A stretch of 64,000 bases of DNA from Bradysia coprophila (Eukaryota > Arthropoda > Insecta > Diptera > Sciaridae). The stretch is from positions 186,001 through 250,000 of the forward strand of contig NW_023504022.1 in NCBI RefSeq assembly GCF_014529535.1, written 5' to 3'. The notes below the pieces were generated by a model. That model had not been told where the DNA came from, made no database searches, and worked only from the letters and a program-made list of their open reading frames with translations. Positions 46,276 through 59,400 of this stretch are shown piece after piece. Position numbers and translations under genes: made by a program. Within the stretch, counting starts at the first letter, position 1. The number at the start of each line of letters is the position of its first letter.

Positions 46276-49053
46276 TAACCAAATTTTTAAAATGACACGC
46301 CACTCCACTACAAAAAAGAAGTTTTTTGGAAATGCACTCAAAATGGCACCTATTGGGAGCTCAGAACAGCATTCAGTAAAATCGGTCAAGTTCCTTCCCC
46401 ATACAAAATTTTTCATTTCATGAAATTTCATGCGCCCGCGCCCTTTCGAAATCGTTTTGTCATAAAAGTTCAGTGAGTGGACATGTTTTGACCGAAGTTA
46501 ATTTGTATCTTATAGTCAAAGGTCAGACCTTTCTAACGATACCCCACTCAATATATTTCACGTGAGAAAAATAAGTTTGTTGACTTGAAAATTGTCGTGA
46601 AGTCCTCCAACTCGAAAACAGGCTAAATAGTTAGGACACTCATATTGAGTCTTTATACTTTTCATATTTTATTTGGCTTTGATAGAAGGACCGTAAATAA
46701 AACGTTTTTTAAAGACAAATCTATGAAAATGAATACTTTCTTTGATTACTCCGTTCACTCTATTTTCGAGTTGGTGACTTCACGACAATTTTCAAGTCAA
46801 CAAACTTATTTTTCTCACGTGAAATATATTGAGTGGGGTATCGATAGAAAGGTATGACCTCTGACATAAGATCAAAATATGTCCACTCACCAAACTTTTG
46901 TGACAAAACGGTTTCGAAGGGGCGGGAGCGCATGAAATTTCATGGAATGAAAAATTTTATATGGGGAAGTAAATTGACCGATTTCGGAAAAACTTCTTTT
47001 TTGTTGAAGAGGGGCGTGATGAGGGTCCGCAACAAAAAAAATTCCAACCGAGAATCAAGTTCAAACAAGTGACCACTATAGAGCGTGTAATTTCGAACCA
47101 AATTCTACAAATTCTACAAAATCGGACGTGTGGATCAGTAGCACTTTGCAGCTTCATGTCTCTAGATCCCCCACCATTTAGGGTTGTGTCCACTAAGGGC
47201 TTATTGTTTAGGGCTCGTTTAGGGAAGGCGAATGAGAGTTTGAAGTTTTGAAAAATGTTGTTTTAACATTTTAGCGTAGACTAAAACTAGACTATCCGTC
47301 CGTAGGGGCGGATTAACCTATGGGGAATTCGGTACCGTGCCCATGCCGTTGGAAACACTTGGCGCTGGAGAAACTCGTGCACCATACAAATTTCAAATAA
47401 TGTTCTCTAAAATACGTGCAATAAAATGCAAAAACAAAACAAAATTGGCGCTGAATTTTTGAAATTTGGCGCTGCATTTTTATATGCCAGTGGTGCTGAA
47501 AACCTTAATCGGCCCCTGAAATGAGGGATTCTTTTGAAAAACAGTCTGTTTGAAATTCTCTCAGGAACATAAATTTGCTTACATCCGTCGTAGGCAATGA
47601 TAGTCAAAACCGCCAGACAAAAATTCAGTGTTTGCCCTAATTTAGAGCAGACATGCGCTTCCCGGGCTTCCCGTCATTGTTTTAGATATAACGATTTTGA
47701 AAATATTATCCAGCAGCTAAAATTACTATAAGAAAAAAGAATGTGTAAAATTTTTTGTGGTTAGAATTTTTTGAGTAGCTGAACTAGGTGTTAAATTTAC
47801 ACTTCAAATTCACACTCATCGAGACACTATCCTTGCATGTTGGGTGACATTGAAAAGCTTAGACCAGTAGCAATCAGAGGCAAAAGTTCTTGTGTTTTCG
47901 ATACGTTTCGGATGGTCAGCAACCGTTAGAGATTTGCCGAAATTATCAAGTTTTTACCCCTATTTGCAACTACTCATATCTCATCGTAGGTGAATTCTAC
48001 CCGCGTATAAGAGGTTTGCCCCGAAAGTACATACAATCACATTTATAATAGCATCACACGACCTTGCACGTTTCGTGTATCTGGAGAAATTCCCATAAGA
48101 AAAGTGCTCGTTTTTGGTTTTCGATCACCTCTCGCTGGCCACACAACAATCGAGGAATTTCTATGAAAGTGGTTTAGACTTCTAGGGACCAATAGCTATC
48201 TAGGCACATATAAAAATTCACTGGATGATGCGTCCAATTTCGGCAGGCTGTCCAAAAGAATCCCTTAATCATGCCCGCACGTTAGTAAGCGGGTGTGACG
48301 CAGGTCCACTACCGAAAACGTTTTTAAAAACAATTTTTGAGGACGGCGGAACATATTTACAGCAAATTTTTGACTTCTCCCCCTTAACTCCAACGACCCC
48401 CAAACAAGGATATTTGGAATCTAGGCATCCATACGAGTTCAACGAGCTATCACACGTTACTGCAGCTTCAAAATTGGCTGAGATATTGAAATTCGAAATA
48501 TTGATGTTTGTTTGAAAATAAGAAAAATTTCGTTTTTTCAGATAACTGAAATCGCCTACGTTAGTAAGTTACTAAGTTCCTATGGAAAAGGACGATTTCG
48601 TAACTCTTAAACGTTTCTTGCGATTTTCCTGAAATTTTGGTTATAGGTCCATCTCGGGCCCTAGATCAAAATAATATTTTAAAAAATGGGGGTATGCAAG
48701 CGTTTTTGGGAGCTAGGACTCCCGGAAGTTTCCATACAATGCCATGTAACAGCTTGTGTTGTGTGTGTGTGTGTGTGAAGAAATAATTTTTTTTCACTAA
48801 TTATGAATTATGATTGGTAAATGTTGGAAAAAGTGTTTTGATGGCTTTGGGTTATTTTCGTCATGAGTGATGTGTTCCGAGGTTGGTTCTTAAATTTTGG
48901 GATGACAGATGATTCCTCTGGGACTACCTGAGGTGCTCTAAGATTGGTTTCTAGATTTTGGGATTCAGACTGATTTCTCTAGAATTTTTAATTTCCATTA
49001 GGTTTTTTGATGTTGTCGAAATGACATACTTACAAAAATGGTGATATCAGTCA

Positions 49054-49482
49054 AAAAAAACCCTTAAAGGGTAAATATGACGCAAGTCCTTTATCTTACT
49101 TACAAAATAACTGATATCGCTGAGGGTGACGCATTGTGCGCCGTACGCAAAAGTGTTATCAACAAAAAATTGACCCAAAAAATTTGTGAAAGAAAATTTT
49201 ATAAAAAGAAATTTGCGTCGCAAGTGGCAGATGTTGAGGAAATTATTGTTAGGTAAATGGTTAGAAAATGTATTGAAAGAATTGAAACGTAAGAAAACCG
49301 AATCATCTGCCACTTGTGATGCAAATTTCTTTTTGTAAAATTTTCTTTCACACATTTTTTGGGTCAATTTTTTGTTGATAACACTTTTGCGTACGGCGCA
49401 CAATGCGTCACCCTCAGCGATATCAGTTATTTTGTAAGTAAGATAAAGGACTTGCGTCACATTTACCCTTTAAGGGTTTTTT
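49054..49482. repeat. Foldback element, second copy
   Basis: Same 429-bp palindrome as at 8915-9343, with arms of about 180 bases and the same loop. Confidence 0.9.
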
Positions 49483-51068
49483 GATATATTTTTATAGTGA
49501 ATACGTAATTTAAGGCTAGTTTAGGGCTGACGATTGAAGACGATTGCATTTATCCTGCTTTTAAGTACCGTAAAGTTAAACAGCGTTCTTTGGCTAGTCC
49601 TTATTTTAATGATGATTGATTTGTGTAGCGTTAATAGGATGTAGTCCGTAAGCTATGATCAGTTTATATATCGCGAAAACTGCTACAATGCATGGCTAGT
49701 TGGCTAGTGATTGAAAATTTGGACAACTTTGTCCGATTAGAAGCCCTAGTACGGTTCCAAACGTCAGCCCTAAACGAGCCTTCAACATCATACTACCAAT
49801 TAGCGCTGAAACACTTAGTGTATTGCTAAAACAGCATATATGACATGGTTTTTCACTTAAAGTGTGAACAACTTCTCCAAATAAGTGCCCTAAACTCGCG
49901 ACAGGTTCTAATTGTCAGCACTAAATGAGCCTCAAATTACACATCAACTGTAAAGTCAAATTTATAATAAATTTAAATACACTAAAATGATAAAACGACA
50001 TGTTTCAAACATTTAGGGTTCACTTATTTGGGCAGCCCTAAAATCGAGTCCAGTCATTCGTCATCCATAGACGAGCCCTTAACTATAAGCTCTAAGTGGA
50101 TTGTGTACAAAGCATAACGTCAGTAAATGTTTGTGAACACGATAGAGTGTGTAATTTCGAACCTAACTAATTTGGTTTCAATAGAAGCGCATTTCGATTT
50201 TATAGGTCGAGTTTGAAAACGAGGATAATCTGTCGAGTAGTTCAACAGTGGTAGGGTTCTGTTTGAAATGTGGAATTGAAGTGAGTAAATTACGTCTGTA
50301 AATACATTGCTGATTATTGATCAAAACTAACTCGATTAGGAACGCCTTTAATTGTTTCATTTAAATTTTCAAATATGTACACAACAGTCAAGGGATCTGA
50401 CCCACCCATACCGGTGGGACCTAGTACCTTTCAAACAAAAAAAAAACCATGAAATTCGGTCAAAATTTACTCGAGATATTGACAAAATACTTCGCGTTCA
50501 CTGTACGGCCGAGTAGCCGGATAAGAGTCCAAGAGACCTAGCTCACGCTCCGGAGAACATAATTTCATAAACTTTTTTTTCCCTGATTGGTACGGTCAAT
50601 ATCTATCTAATAAAGCTAAAACAGACGAAATATGTTCAAATTTGGCCGACCTACAAGCAAAAACTGCTGGTTCACACCAAGGGGTCTAACTCACGAGTCG
50701 GTCATCCGATTTCCAAAAACTTTTTTTTTGTCGATTGGTATTGTAAATGTAGCTTTTAAATGTCTGGAGATATCTTCGGAAAACCCTGAAGCACTTATTG
50801 GGCCCCAGCTCAGGAGGGGTCGACCCAAAATCGCCCATCTTCGAAGTTAGCCTTTCTTTTGACATTACCAAACGGGAAAAAAAAGAATTTTAGAAATCGG
50901 GTGTGTTTTACTCAAGTTATCGTGCAGACAGACAGACGGACGGACTTTTTTTCGCTGATTTAGCATCTATGGACAACCACAATAGTTTTCCACTTACTCA
51001 GGGAGTCCAATTCGACGTGTTACAAACGGATGCGTAAACCTATAAGACCCCAGTACTTCGTACGGGTT

Positions 51069-53064
51069 TAAACAAAACTCGAGCCGTTCCAATGTGCATT
51101 CAAGCAATAGTGCAAGTTCGTCTCGGACTCTAAATTATTCAGTCGCAACTCGCGAGCAACGCAATTGCATACTCTTTAGCAGACGCACAACATCATTACG
51201 CTTCTCCATCGACAAGTCGTGATTGTGTCGCTCATACAAGCCGTTTATCATCAACATCAGTTCCGGTTATGTCAAGAGATCGCACCGTAGTTCAAACGAT
51301 GTCGTCCTGCAAAGCCAACGCAGCCGCTACTACAGCAGTTCGAGCATCTGCAATTTCAACCCCTCTACCAGTTCGTCCGAATTCCGAAGCCGTAGCGCGT
51401 ATCTGCTGGTCAATTCAGGCAGACTTCTGTGGATTGCATACCACCATGCAACTTCGTGGTGCCGATCCTCACTGCCGTTGGTGTCGTTCAAAAAGCGGCT
51501 TACTAGCAACAACTTCCAAAACAGAATGAACCAACGCGATCCGTTCCAAAGATCAATGGAACCACCAAGTGACAGGAAACTGGAAATCCATCAACACCGC
51601 AAGATCAACAGAAACCAGAATCTCCAAACGGAAAATCGATGGACTGGGTGTTACAGTCCTCAAGTTCTTCCATCATCGGATGACTCGGCAACGAACAACA
51701 GAACTAACCAAAATAAAAACCAAACACAAAAACTGGCCAAAAAGTTTCGTCTTTTCTTTAAATGGAAGAAAATCGTGACTTTCCTGGAAGAGGACTAATG
51801 TGGCAACACTGCCGCTAGATAAACGAAAACATCAACCACAGCCATTATTGAAGACGTTTAGAATTAGACTATTTGAAAATGTTTCATTTCATTTTTCTTG
51901 AAATCATAATACCCCAATTGGTGCCTCGACCTTCAGCCTCATGCTACGAACACATTTCTTTTAAAACCAATTTTTATTTTATGACAACAAACGATATTAG
52001 TTCAGTCCTCTAAAATACATATTAGTGACCTCACGTTGGCAAATGGTCAATATGGTATTGCATATCAGTACCACATATTGATAACTCCGACACACAGCCT
52101 GCTGATTCTAAACAGAACTATCAGTGCCATCTTTGCAGGACTAGTCACTAGATGTGACAGTGATTTTTCTAAGGCTGTAAATTTTGGAAAAGTCACGCAT
52201 ATGCAGATGCGCGGGTGTTTCACACACAAAATTCACCACACCATACAAATTAAATTTTAGTGAATTTTAGTTTTGTATGGAAAAGGTGTGTTAGGTTGTG
52301 AAAAGGTATCTAATAAAATGGCGATCTGCATTACCTCCCCAAAGTTTACAGCCTAGCTTTTTCCCATCGACCTCATTGCTTGACATTTTTTCAAAGTCAC
52401 CATTGGCAAGCATTTTGAATGCGTGTGTGTATGCAGGAATGTACACGAGCATCGAATACCATACAAAAGTGGTTCAATTTGGTTCTCATTTCTGGCTCTA
52501 ATTGGTTCCGCAGTGTACGCCAAAAAAAATGTGGACTTGCGTCACGTGCGGCATGATCAGTTAAAATTCGAGAACCTCAATTTTAGGTATTTGCGAAGTT
52601 ATTTTCATCGTCTTACCTCATCCATCCTACCTGACAATAAGCATGTGAAAAAAATAATTGAAAATGTCATAGAAATGAGCATTCCATATTTACTCAGTTG
52701 TTTCTGTTGCAAATTTTGAAAGATCAATATTTAGAAGATTAAACTTAAACAATGCCACATCGCCTATTGCGTTATCAAATGAGTAGATATTTTTTCCCTA
52801 ATGCCAATTGATCAAACACAGGGGTGCGTCACTAAAAACCCAACTGCATCGAGAAGAGAATTTTTTTTGCGTCTTTTAATATCCACGTTCTGTTACATTT
52901 CAGTTCATAATTTGTGAGTCCGTCGAACAGTTAAGTAATTTGTGGCGATTTGCAAAGAGTTTCTTCTTTTTCAAGGCCTAAAAGCACTTGTAATATTTCC
53001 AAATGTTGCTGAAATCTATTAACAAACACTTACATGGAAATAATCCGTTTCTATTGTCCCACAG
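51069..53064. other. Intergenic; one unexplained 191-codon ORF
   Basis: A plus-strand ORF spans 51223-51798 (191 codons, Ser/Arg/Asn rich, with a second frame open at 51269-51529). I see no family motif, start context or splice support. The base composition differs from the surroundings, so old retroelement coding DNA is possible. The rest shows nothing. Confidence 0.3.
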
Positions 53065-53075
53065 GAACTTTTACA

Positions 53076-53608
53076 ATGGCGAAACTGTTAATTTTAGCCA
53101 CAATAGTGGCTTTGGCCTTAGCGACTGAAGGTGTCCGGATCGGTGAAAACTCACCACTTTCTGGTGTCTTCCCTATCATTGATGACAACGAGTGCAAGGA
53201 GATAATTGATGGTGCCATCGCTCAATTGAAACATATGGCTTATAACAATCCTAAGAGATTCGCAGATATGTTTCATTTGTGTGAGGAATTCAAAGTCGCA
53301 GCCAAAATTCCAATTTTCTTCGATACATTGTTACAGGTTTTCTTGCTAAAGGCTAACTATGACCGGTAAGTTGAAGCAAAATTTTGTTTCGATGACTTCT
53401 TTGATTTCACTGAATGCTATTTTACCATAGATGCGCAGCAGTAGCAATCTGTAGTGGACTTAGAAATAACAATCGGAACTACTGTGCTGGTGCAGCGATC
53501 GCAGCCATATATGTAGATTTGGTGCATCAACTTGGCGGTGGCACGGAATGTATCAACATTAACAATGTAATCCATTTAATCTCTTTAATTCCAGCAATCA
53601 TTTTATAA
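53076..53608 (+). CDS. Small secreted protein resembling the S28 peptidase lid region
   Basis: Exons 53076-53365 and 53431-53608 join in phase 2 (GACCG|GTAAGT, TTACCATAG|A) and give 155 residues. An acceptor-like CCCACAG just before the ATG suggests a 5' UTR intron, so I use the ATG at 53076 and not the one at 53034. Residues 1-17 are a signal peptide. The mature part has ECKEIIDGAIAQLKHMA, then MFHLCEEF, then CAAVAICSGLRNNNRNYC and a late GGGTECIN. This cysteine order recalls the helical lid region of S28 serine carboxypeptidases, but the catalytic Ser, Asp and His regions are absent. It would be a secreted, non-catalytic protein. The relationship is inference and could be coincidence. AATAAA is at 53630-53635. 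Confidence 0.65.
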
Positions 53609-53629
53609 TTAAAAAAATTATTTGCAATT

Positions 53630-53635
53630 AATAAA
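53630..53635 (+). terminator. Polyadenylation signal of the small secreted protein gene
   Basis: AATAAA 22 bases after the TAA. Confidence 0.55.
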
Positions 53636-55078
53636 CCAGTAAAGTGTTCTGAACTTGTACGTAGTTGTTTTTGCATCGAGTAAAAAGTGTTTTCGTGTCC
53701 AAATATGCCTTGGCGACCTGAAGAGACTATGGATGAATACAATGGAAAGCATAAGAGGGGAGTTTCTTTGAATTTTTTCGGTGAATTTTCTTGATAAAAT
53801 TTTCCATACATTTTCGGGAAACTTTTCTGTATATCCCTATCACACGGGCCTTAAAACATGTCAATGCGTTCGTGCTAGAGAAGGGTTTGATTGATTTTAT
53901 TCAAGAGTTTTCTCTTACAAATTACAATTGGATTTACAAGAAAAAGGACATCGAGGCCATCCTTGTTGGGCCCATTGTGGCGTGCTCTTCGAGTTTGGTT
54001 GTTGATGACATTGATGGTAATGTTCATTCTTACGCCTAGTCGTGCATCTAAGTTAATTTCCCGCAATTAACACAATCGCACGCTTTCTATTCGGAGTGTG
54101 CAACAGCTATATTGGTACACTAAATGAGCCTCGATAGGTATGTGATGCTGTCAACGATACATTCTCGTGCTCCCGCCAATACATGTCTATTCTCAAGTCC
54201 CAACTGCGTATGTTGTTGGTGTCTATTAAGAATTTATCATCCATGCATGCGGTATGCGTTTCCATGAAACCTCGCTAACAGCACACTCCCATATACGATA
54301 TATCTTCTAGCTCCCAATACAACCATGCACACTCTGAACAAGCCCGTGTATGCAGTATACCTAGAACTTACATACACTCGTAGGACATTTGTGTGAGTAA
54401 TACGATGATTGACCATTCTCTTATGCACGGCCAAAATTGACTCGAACTTTGTTACCATCCAATCTGCGTGCCGCAGCCCGCGATGTCCATACAGGGGAGC
54501 TTGCCGGTAGTTCCATACATTAATTCATACATTCATTGTCTGATGTGTGATTTTTTCTGTGTCGCATGTATTTTACGTTATAATAACAATCATTACGCTT
54601 TTAAAACACAATTTTTGATACTTGTTGTTGTTGTTACAAATGGGCTTCTGCACATTTAATTTGTGTCGTGGATCTACCGATCCGTGTACAGCCAATAGGG
54701 AACGTCAGCAATTTGCACGATGACAATACGGTAACGGAACTGATCATAACACTGTAACGAAACGATAATTATACTGTAACAGAACGGTAATGATACTGTA
54801 ACGGAATGGTAATTATACTGTATCGAAAAGGTAAGGAAGATCACCGTCGATTGTCCAAGATAACTTTTAATCAATTTTAATTTGCGTAAATCAGATAATT
54901 TAGAAAGGTGAAAGTTAGCTTCCACTTATTTCCACTAGTAAGTCCAAAAAGTTTTGCCTCCATTTCTATTGCATTTTATTAAAATTTTATTGGTAGACAG
55001 ATAGAAATACAAATTTCTAAATAAGCTAATTCCAAATGAAATTTTTACAATTAATTTTGACTAAAAAACTTTTTTAAA
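53636..55078. other. Intergenic with a short minisatellite
   Basis: About 54728-54832 has several imperfect repeats of ACTGTAACGGAACGGTAAT. Two AATAAA signals for the Myb/SANT gene lie at 54991-54986 and 54980-54975 on the minus strand. Otherwise nothing recognised. Confidence 0.4.
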
Positions 55079-55939
55079 TCATTCGCGCGATGCCATTTTT
55101 ATAAAAAAATCGTTAATCCGTTTACGCTCTTCCACCTCTGCTGCTGCTTTGGCTTCCAATATTTTTAACTCGGCAGCCTTATTGACAGCTTCCATTTCTC
55201 GGACTTCAATCTCTTTTTTTCGCAATTCGATGTCGACCTGTGATCAGATCTTTGTAAACTGATTGTCAATAAAATAGTGGGTTTGTTACGTATACCTTCG
55301 ACTTTTTCTCAAGATAGAAAACGAGGTCCTTCTTCGGGTTTGTTATGCGACCGTCAGATTTTGACGAATTCGATTTTTCGTCTTCTGGTGACTTATCAGT
55401 TTTCTGCTTCTTCGAAAGTGGTTTTATCTTTGAAGTTTTAATGTCATCGTTGTCGCTGTCGGAATCGCTAATTTCCAGCAGAGCGCCGTCTCTTACTGCC
55501 TCTGCTTTCGATTTATCTATCAACGAATACAGCTTGTTCGTGGGTAAATCGGGTTTCTTTTCCTCCAACTCCGAAACGCTGGTCAGTAAGTTCTTGATCT
55601 CAGTCATTTCGGCTTCAGAAATACCCGAACTAACACAAAAAAAAATAAAGAAAAATTCACACATAAATTCAGCTACTCTTACGCTCTCGCGCTGTCAGTT
55701 TCGTTTCTGCGATGAATTTTGAGAAGCTCTGTTACTCGGTCTCTGCAGCTGCGATCAGTAACTTTCATCTTTAAGGGTCCTTCTTCCAAGACTTTCGCAA
55801 TGTCAATCCAAGCTGACTTTTGGGTCTTGAAGGCAAATGGATTTCTTGTTTGAACTTCTTCAAGAAGCATAATATCATATTTTGGATTTCTCCGCCATAA
55901 GAAACGAACTGATTCCGTTTCATTTTTTGGTTTACCCAT
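55079..55939 (-). CDS. Myb/SANT-like DNA-binding protein, three exons
   Basis: Exons 55939-55683, 55629-55296 and 55237-55079 join in phase (2, then 0) with donors GTAAGA and GTATAC and acceptors GTGTTAG and TCACAG, giving 249 residues. Residues about 20-85 form a Myb/SANT-like fold: YDIMLLEEVQTRNPFAF, SAWIDIAKVLEE and DRSCRDRVTELLKIHRR. A Ser/Asp-rich acidic linker (SDSDSDNDDI) and a Lys-rich stretch follow. The last 52 residues are a charged helix (ELRKKEIEVREMEA) typical of the family tail. Such proteins bind DNA and are commonly carried by or derived from PIF/Harbinger elements. A Harbinger transposase start lies 7.6 kb away on the other strand. Myb/SANT-like is secure from the pattern; the element origin is inference. 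Confidence 0.75.
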
Positions 55940-56459
55940 TTTCACAAGAACGAAAATATTCGTAAGGTAACTAAAGTAGCAGCCAAAAAGTCAATCAACG
56001 ATCACAAAGCGATTCCCTAGGTAACTGGGACAGCAATCAAAAACGAATGCACGACGCGGATCTGGGAATAGTGTGAATGAAAACACAAGATTAAAGACTG
56101 AACTTTTTCGGTCGTGCACACTTGAACACACACTTTTGTCTATGGAAAAAAGTCTGATATAAAATCAGAGGTTTCTTTAATTTACAAATTTTGCACAGAA
56201 AGTGTCATGATTTTAACTTCACGAGTTGTACTGCCATTATTGGGATGCGATGCATAATCTACAACACAGCAAAACTCACAATTATCTCACAGAATGTCTT
56301 AAATTCATCATAGTATTTCGACTCAATTTCTACACAAAATTCAATTTAGATCAGTAGAACAGGTTTATTTTATCGTACGGTAAAAAGTTTTTTGACGAGC
56401 CTAAGACGAACAATAATATCCACAGAGCCATAACTCTGACATTTCGATTGACACTTGGT
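55940..56459. other. Intergenic upstream of the Myb/SANT gene
   Basis: Short region between the gene start and the 33-bp array. No promoter motif could be fixed. Confidence 0.3.
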
Positions 56460-59400
56460 TTGACTTTATTTATAGACTTAAAACAGGACCTAGTTTGAGT
56501 TTATTTAGATTCAAGGCAGGGCTTAGTTTTACAATATTTAGACTCAAGACAAAGTCTAGTTTGACTCTATTTAGACTCAAGACAGGGTCCAGTTTGACTT
56601 TATTCAGATTCAATACAGGGGTTAGTTTGAGTCTATTTGGACTCAAGACAGTGTCTAGTTTGACTTGATTTAGACTCAAGACATGGCATAGTTTGATTTT
56701 ATTTAGACTCAAGACAGGGCCTAGTTTGACTTTATTTATACTCAAGACAGTGTTTAGGTTGACTTTATTTAGACTCAAGACAGGGACTAGTTTGACTTCA
56801 TTTAGACTCGAGACATGGCCTAGTTTGACTTTATTTATATTCAAGACAGTGTCTAGTTTGACTCTATTTATACACAAAACAGGGCCTAGTTTGACTTTAT
56901 TTAGACTCAACGCAAGGCCTAGTTTGATTTTATTTAGACTCAAGACAGTGTCTAGTTTGATTTTATTTAGACTCAAGACAGTGTCTAGTTTGATTTTATT
57001 TAGACTCAAGACAGGGCCTAGTTTGACTTTATTTATACTCAAGACAGTGTTTAGGTTGACTTTATTTAGACTCAAGACAGGGACTAGTTTGACTTCATTT
57101 AGACTCGAGACATGGCCTAGTTTGACTTTATTTATATTCAAGACAGTGTCTAGTTTGACTCTATTTATACACAAAACAGGGCCTAGTTTGATTTTATTTA
57201 GACTCAAGACAGTGTCTAGTTTGACTCTATTTATACTCAAGACAGGGCCTAGTTTGACTCTATTTATATTCAAGACAGTGTCTAGTTTGACTCTATTTAT
57301 ACTCAAAACAGGGCCTAGTTTGACTTTATTTAGACTCAACGCAGGGCCTAGTTTGATTTTATTTAGACTAGTTTGACTTCATTTAGACTCGAGACAGGTC
57401 CTAGTTTGACTTTAATTAGATTCAAGACAGTGTCTAGTTTGACTCTATTTAGACTCAAGACATGGCCTAGTTTGACTTTATTTATATGCAAGACAGTGTC
57501 TAGTTTGACTCTATTTATACACAAAACAGGGCCTAGTTTGACTTTATTTAGACTCAACGCAAGGCCTAGTTTGATTTTATTTAGACTCAAGACAGTGTCT
57601 AGTTTGACTCTATTTAGACTCAAGACAGGGCCTCTATTTATATTCAAGACAGTGTCTAGTTTGACTCTATTTAGACTCAAAACAGGGCCCAGTTTGACTT
57701 TATTTAGACTCAAGACAGGCCCTAGTTTTATTTTATTTAGACTCAAGACAGTGTCTAGTTTGACTTGATTTAGACTCAAGACATGGCATAGTTTGACTTT
57801 ATTTAGACTCAAGACAGGGACTAGTTTGACTTCATTTAGACTCGAGACAGGTCCTAGTTTGACTTTAATTAGATTCAAGACAGTGTCTAGTTTGACTCTA
57901 TTTAGACTCAAGACATGGCTTAGTTTGACTTTATTTATATTCAAGACAGTGTCTAGTTTGACTCTATTTATACACAAAACAGGGCCTAGTTTGACTTTTT
58001 TTAGACTCAAGACAGGGCCCAGTTTGACTCTATTTATATTCAAGACAGTGTCTAGTTTGACTCTATTTAGACTCAAGACAGGGCCTAGTTTGACTTTATT
58101 TATATTCAAGACAGTGTCTAGTTTGACTCTATTTATACACAAAACAGGGCCTAGTTTGACTTTATTTAGACTCAACGCAAGGCCTAGTTTGATTTTATTT
58201 AGACTCAAGACAGTGTCTAGTTTGACTCTATTTAGACTCAAAACAGGGCCTAGTTTGACTTTATTTAGACTCAACGCAGGGCCTAGTTTGATTTTATTTA
58301 GACTCAAGACAGTGTCTAGTTTGATTTTATTTAGACTCAAGACAGGACCTAGTTTGACTCTATTTATATTCAAGACAGTGTCTAGTTTGACTCTATTTAG
58401 ACTCAAAACAGGGCCCAGTTTGACTTTATTTAGACTCAAGACAGGCCCTAGTTTTATTTTATTTAGACTCAAAACAGGGCCTAGTTTGATTTTATTTAGA
58501 CTCAAGACAGTGTCTAGGTTGACTCTATTTAGACTCAAGACAGGGCCTCTATTTATATTCAAGACAGTGTCTAGTTTGACTCTATTTAGACTCAAAACAG
58601 GGCCCAGTTTGATTTTATTTAGACTCAAGACAGGGCCTAGTTTTATTTTATTTAGACTCAAGACAGTGTCTAGTTTGACTTGATTTAGACTCAAGACATG
58701 GCATAGTTTGACTTTATTTAGACTCAAGACAGGGACTAGTTTGACTTCATTTAGACTCGAGACAGGTCCTAGTTTGACTTTAATTAGATTCAAGACAGTG
58801 TCTAGTTTGACTCGATTTAGACTCAAGACATGGCCTAGTTTGACTTTATTTATATTCAAGACAGTGTCTAGTTTGACTCTATTTATACACAAAACAGGGC
58901 CTAGTTTGACTTTTTTTAGACTCAAGACAGGGCTCAGTTTGACTCTATTTATATTCAAGACAGTGTCTAGTTTGACTCTATTTAGACTCAAGACAGGGCC
59001 TAGTTTGACTATATTTATATTCAAGACAGTGTCTAGTTTGACTCTATTTATACTCAAAACAGGGCCTAGTTTGACTTTATTTAGACTGAACGCAAGGCCT
59101 AGTTTGATTTTATTTAGACTCAAGACAGTGTCTAGTTTGACTCTATTTAGACTCAAGACAGGGCCTAGTTTGACTCTATTTATATTCAAGACAGTGTCTA
59201 GTTTGACTCTATTTATACTCAAAACAGGGCCTAGTTTGACTTTATTTAGACTCAGCGCAGGGCCTAGTTTGATTTTATTTAGACTCAAGACAGGGCCTAG
59301 TTTGACTCTATTTATATTCAAGACAGTGTCTAGTTTGACTCTATTTAGACTCAAAACAGGGCCCAGTTTGACTTTATTTAGACTCAAGACAGGCCCTAGT

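Larger units (their letters stand above)
45634..50424. mobile_element. 5-kb non-coding repeat, copy 2
   Basis: Near-identical to 5174-10285 but 321 bases shorter. It lacks the 112-bp retroposon and its target duplication, has four fewer satellite units (array about 45657-46275) and has two instead of three GGGCTTCCC-type repeats near 47660. Because it interrupts a known element, its borders are well defined here. Confidence 0.75.
45168..51068 (+). mobile_element. GTACGAAG-end element split by the 5-kb repeat
   Basis: It starts GACCCGTACGAA like copy A, runs to about 45633, and resumes at 50425 with ACCTTTCAAACAAA, as in the uninterrupted copies, ending CTTCGTACGGGTT near 51068. The 5-kb repeat therefore inserted into an older element. 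Confidence 0.8.

Noticed and set aside
46645..46857. 70-codon ORF conserved in both 5-kb copies (also 6376-6588)
   Set aside because: Identity simply reflects the recent duplication of the whole repeat; there is no independent sign of coding selection.
51223..51798. Retroelement gag or protease from the 191-codon ORF
   Set aside because: I looked for CCHC knuckles and a D(S/T)G motif in three frames and could not support either.
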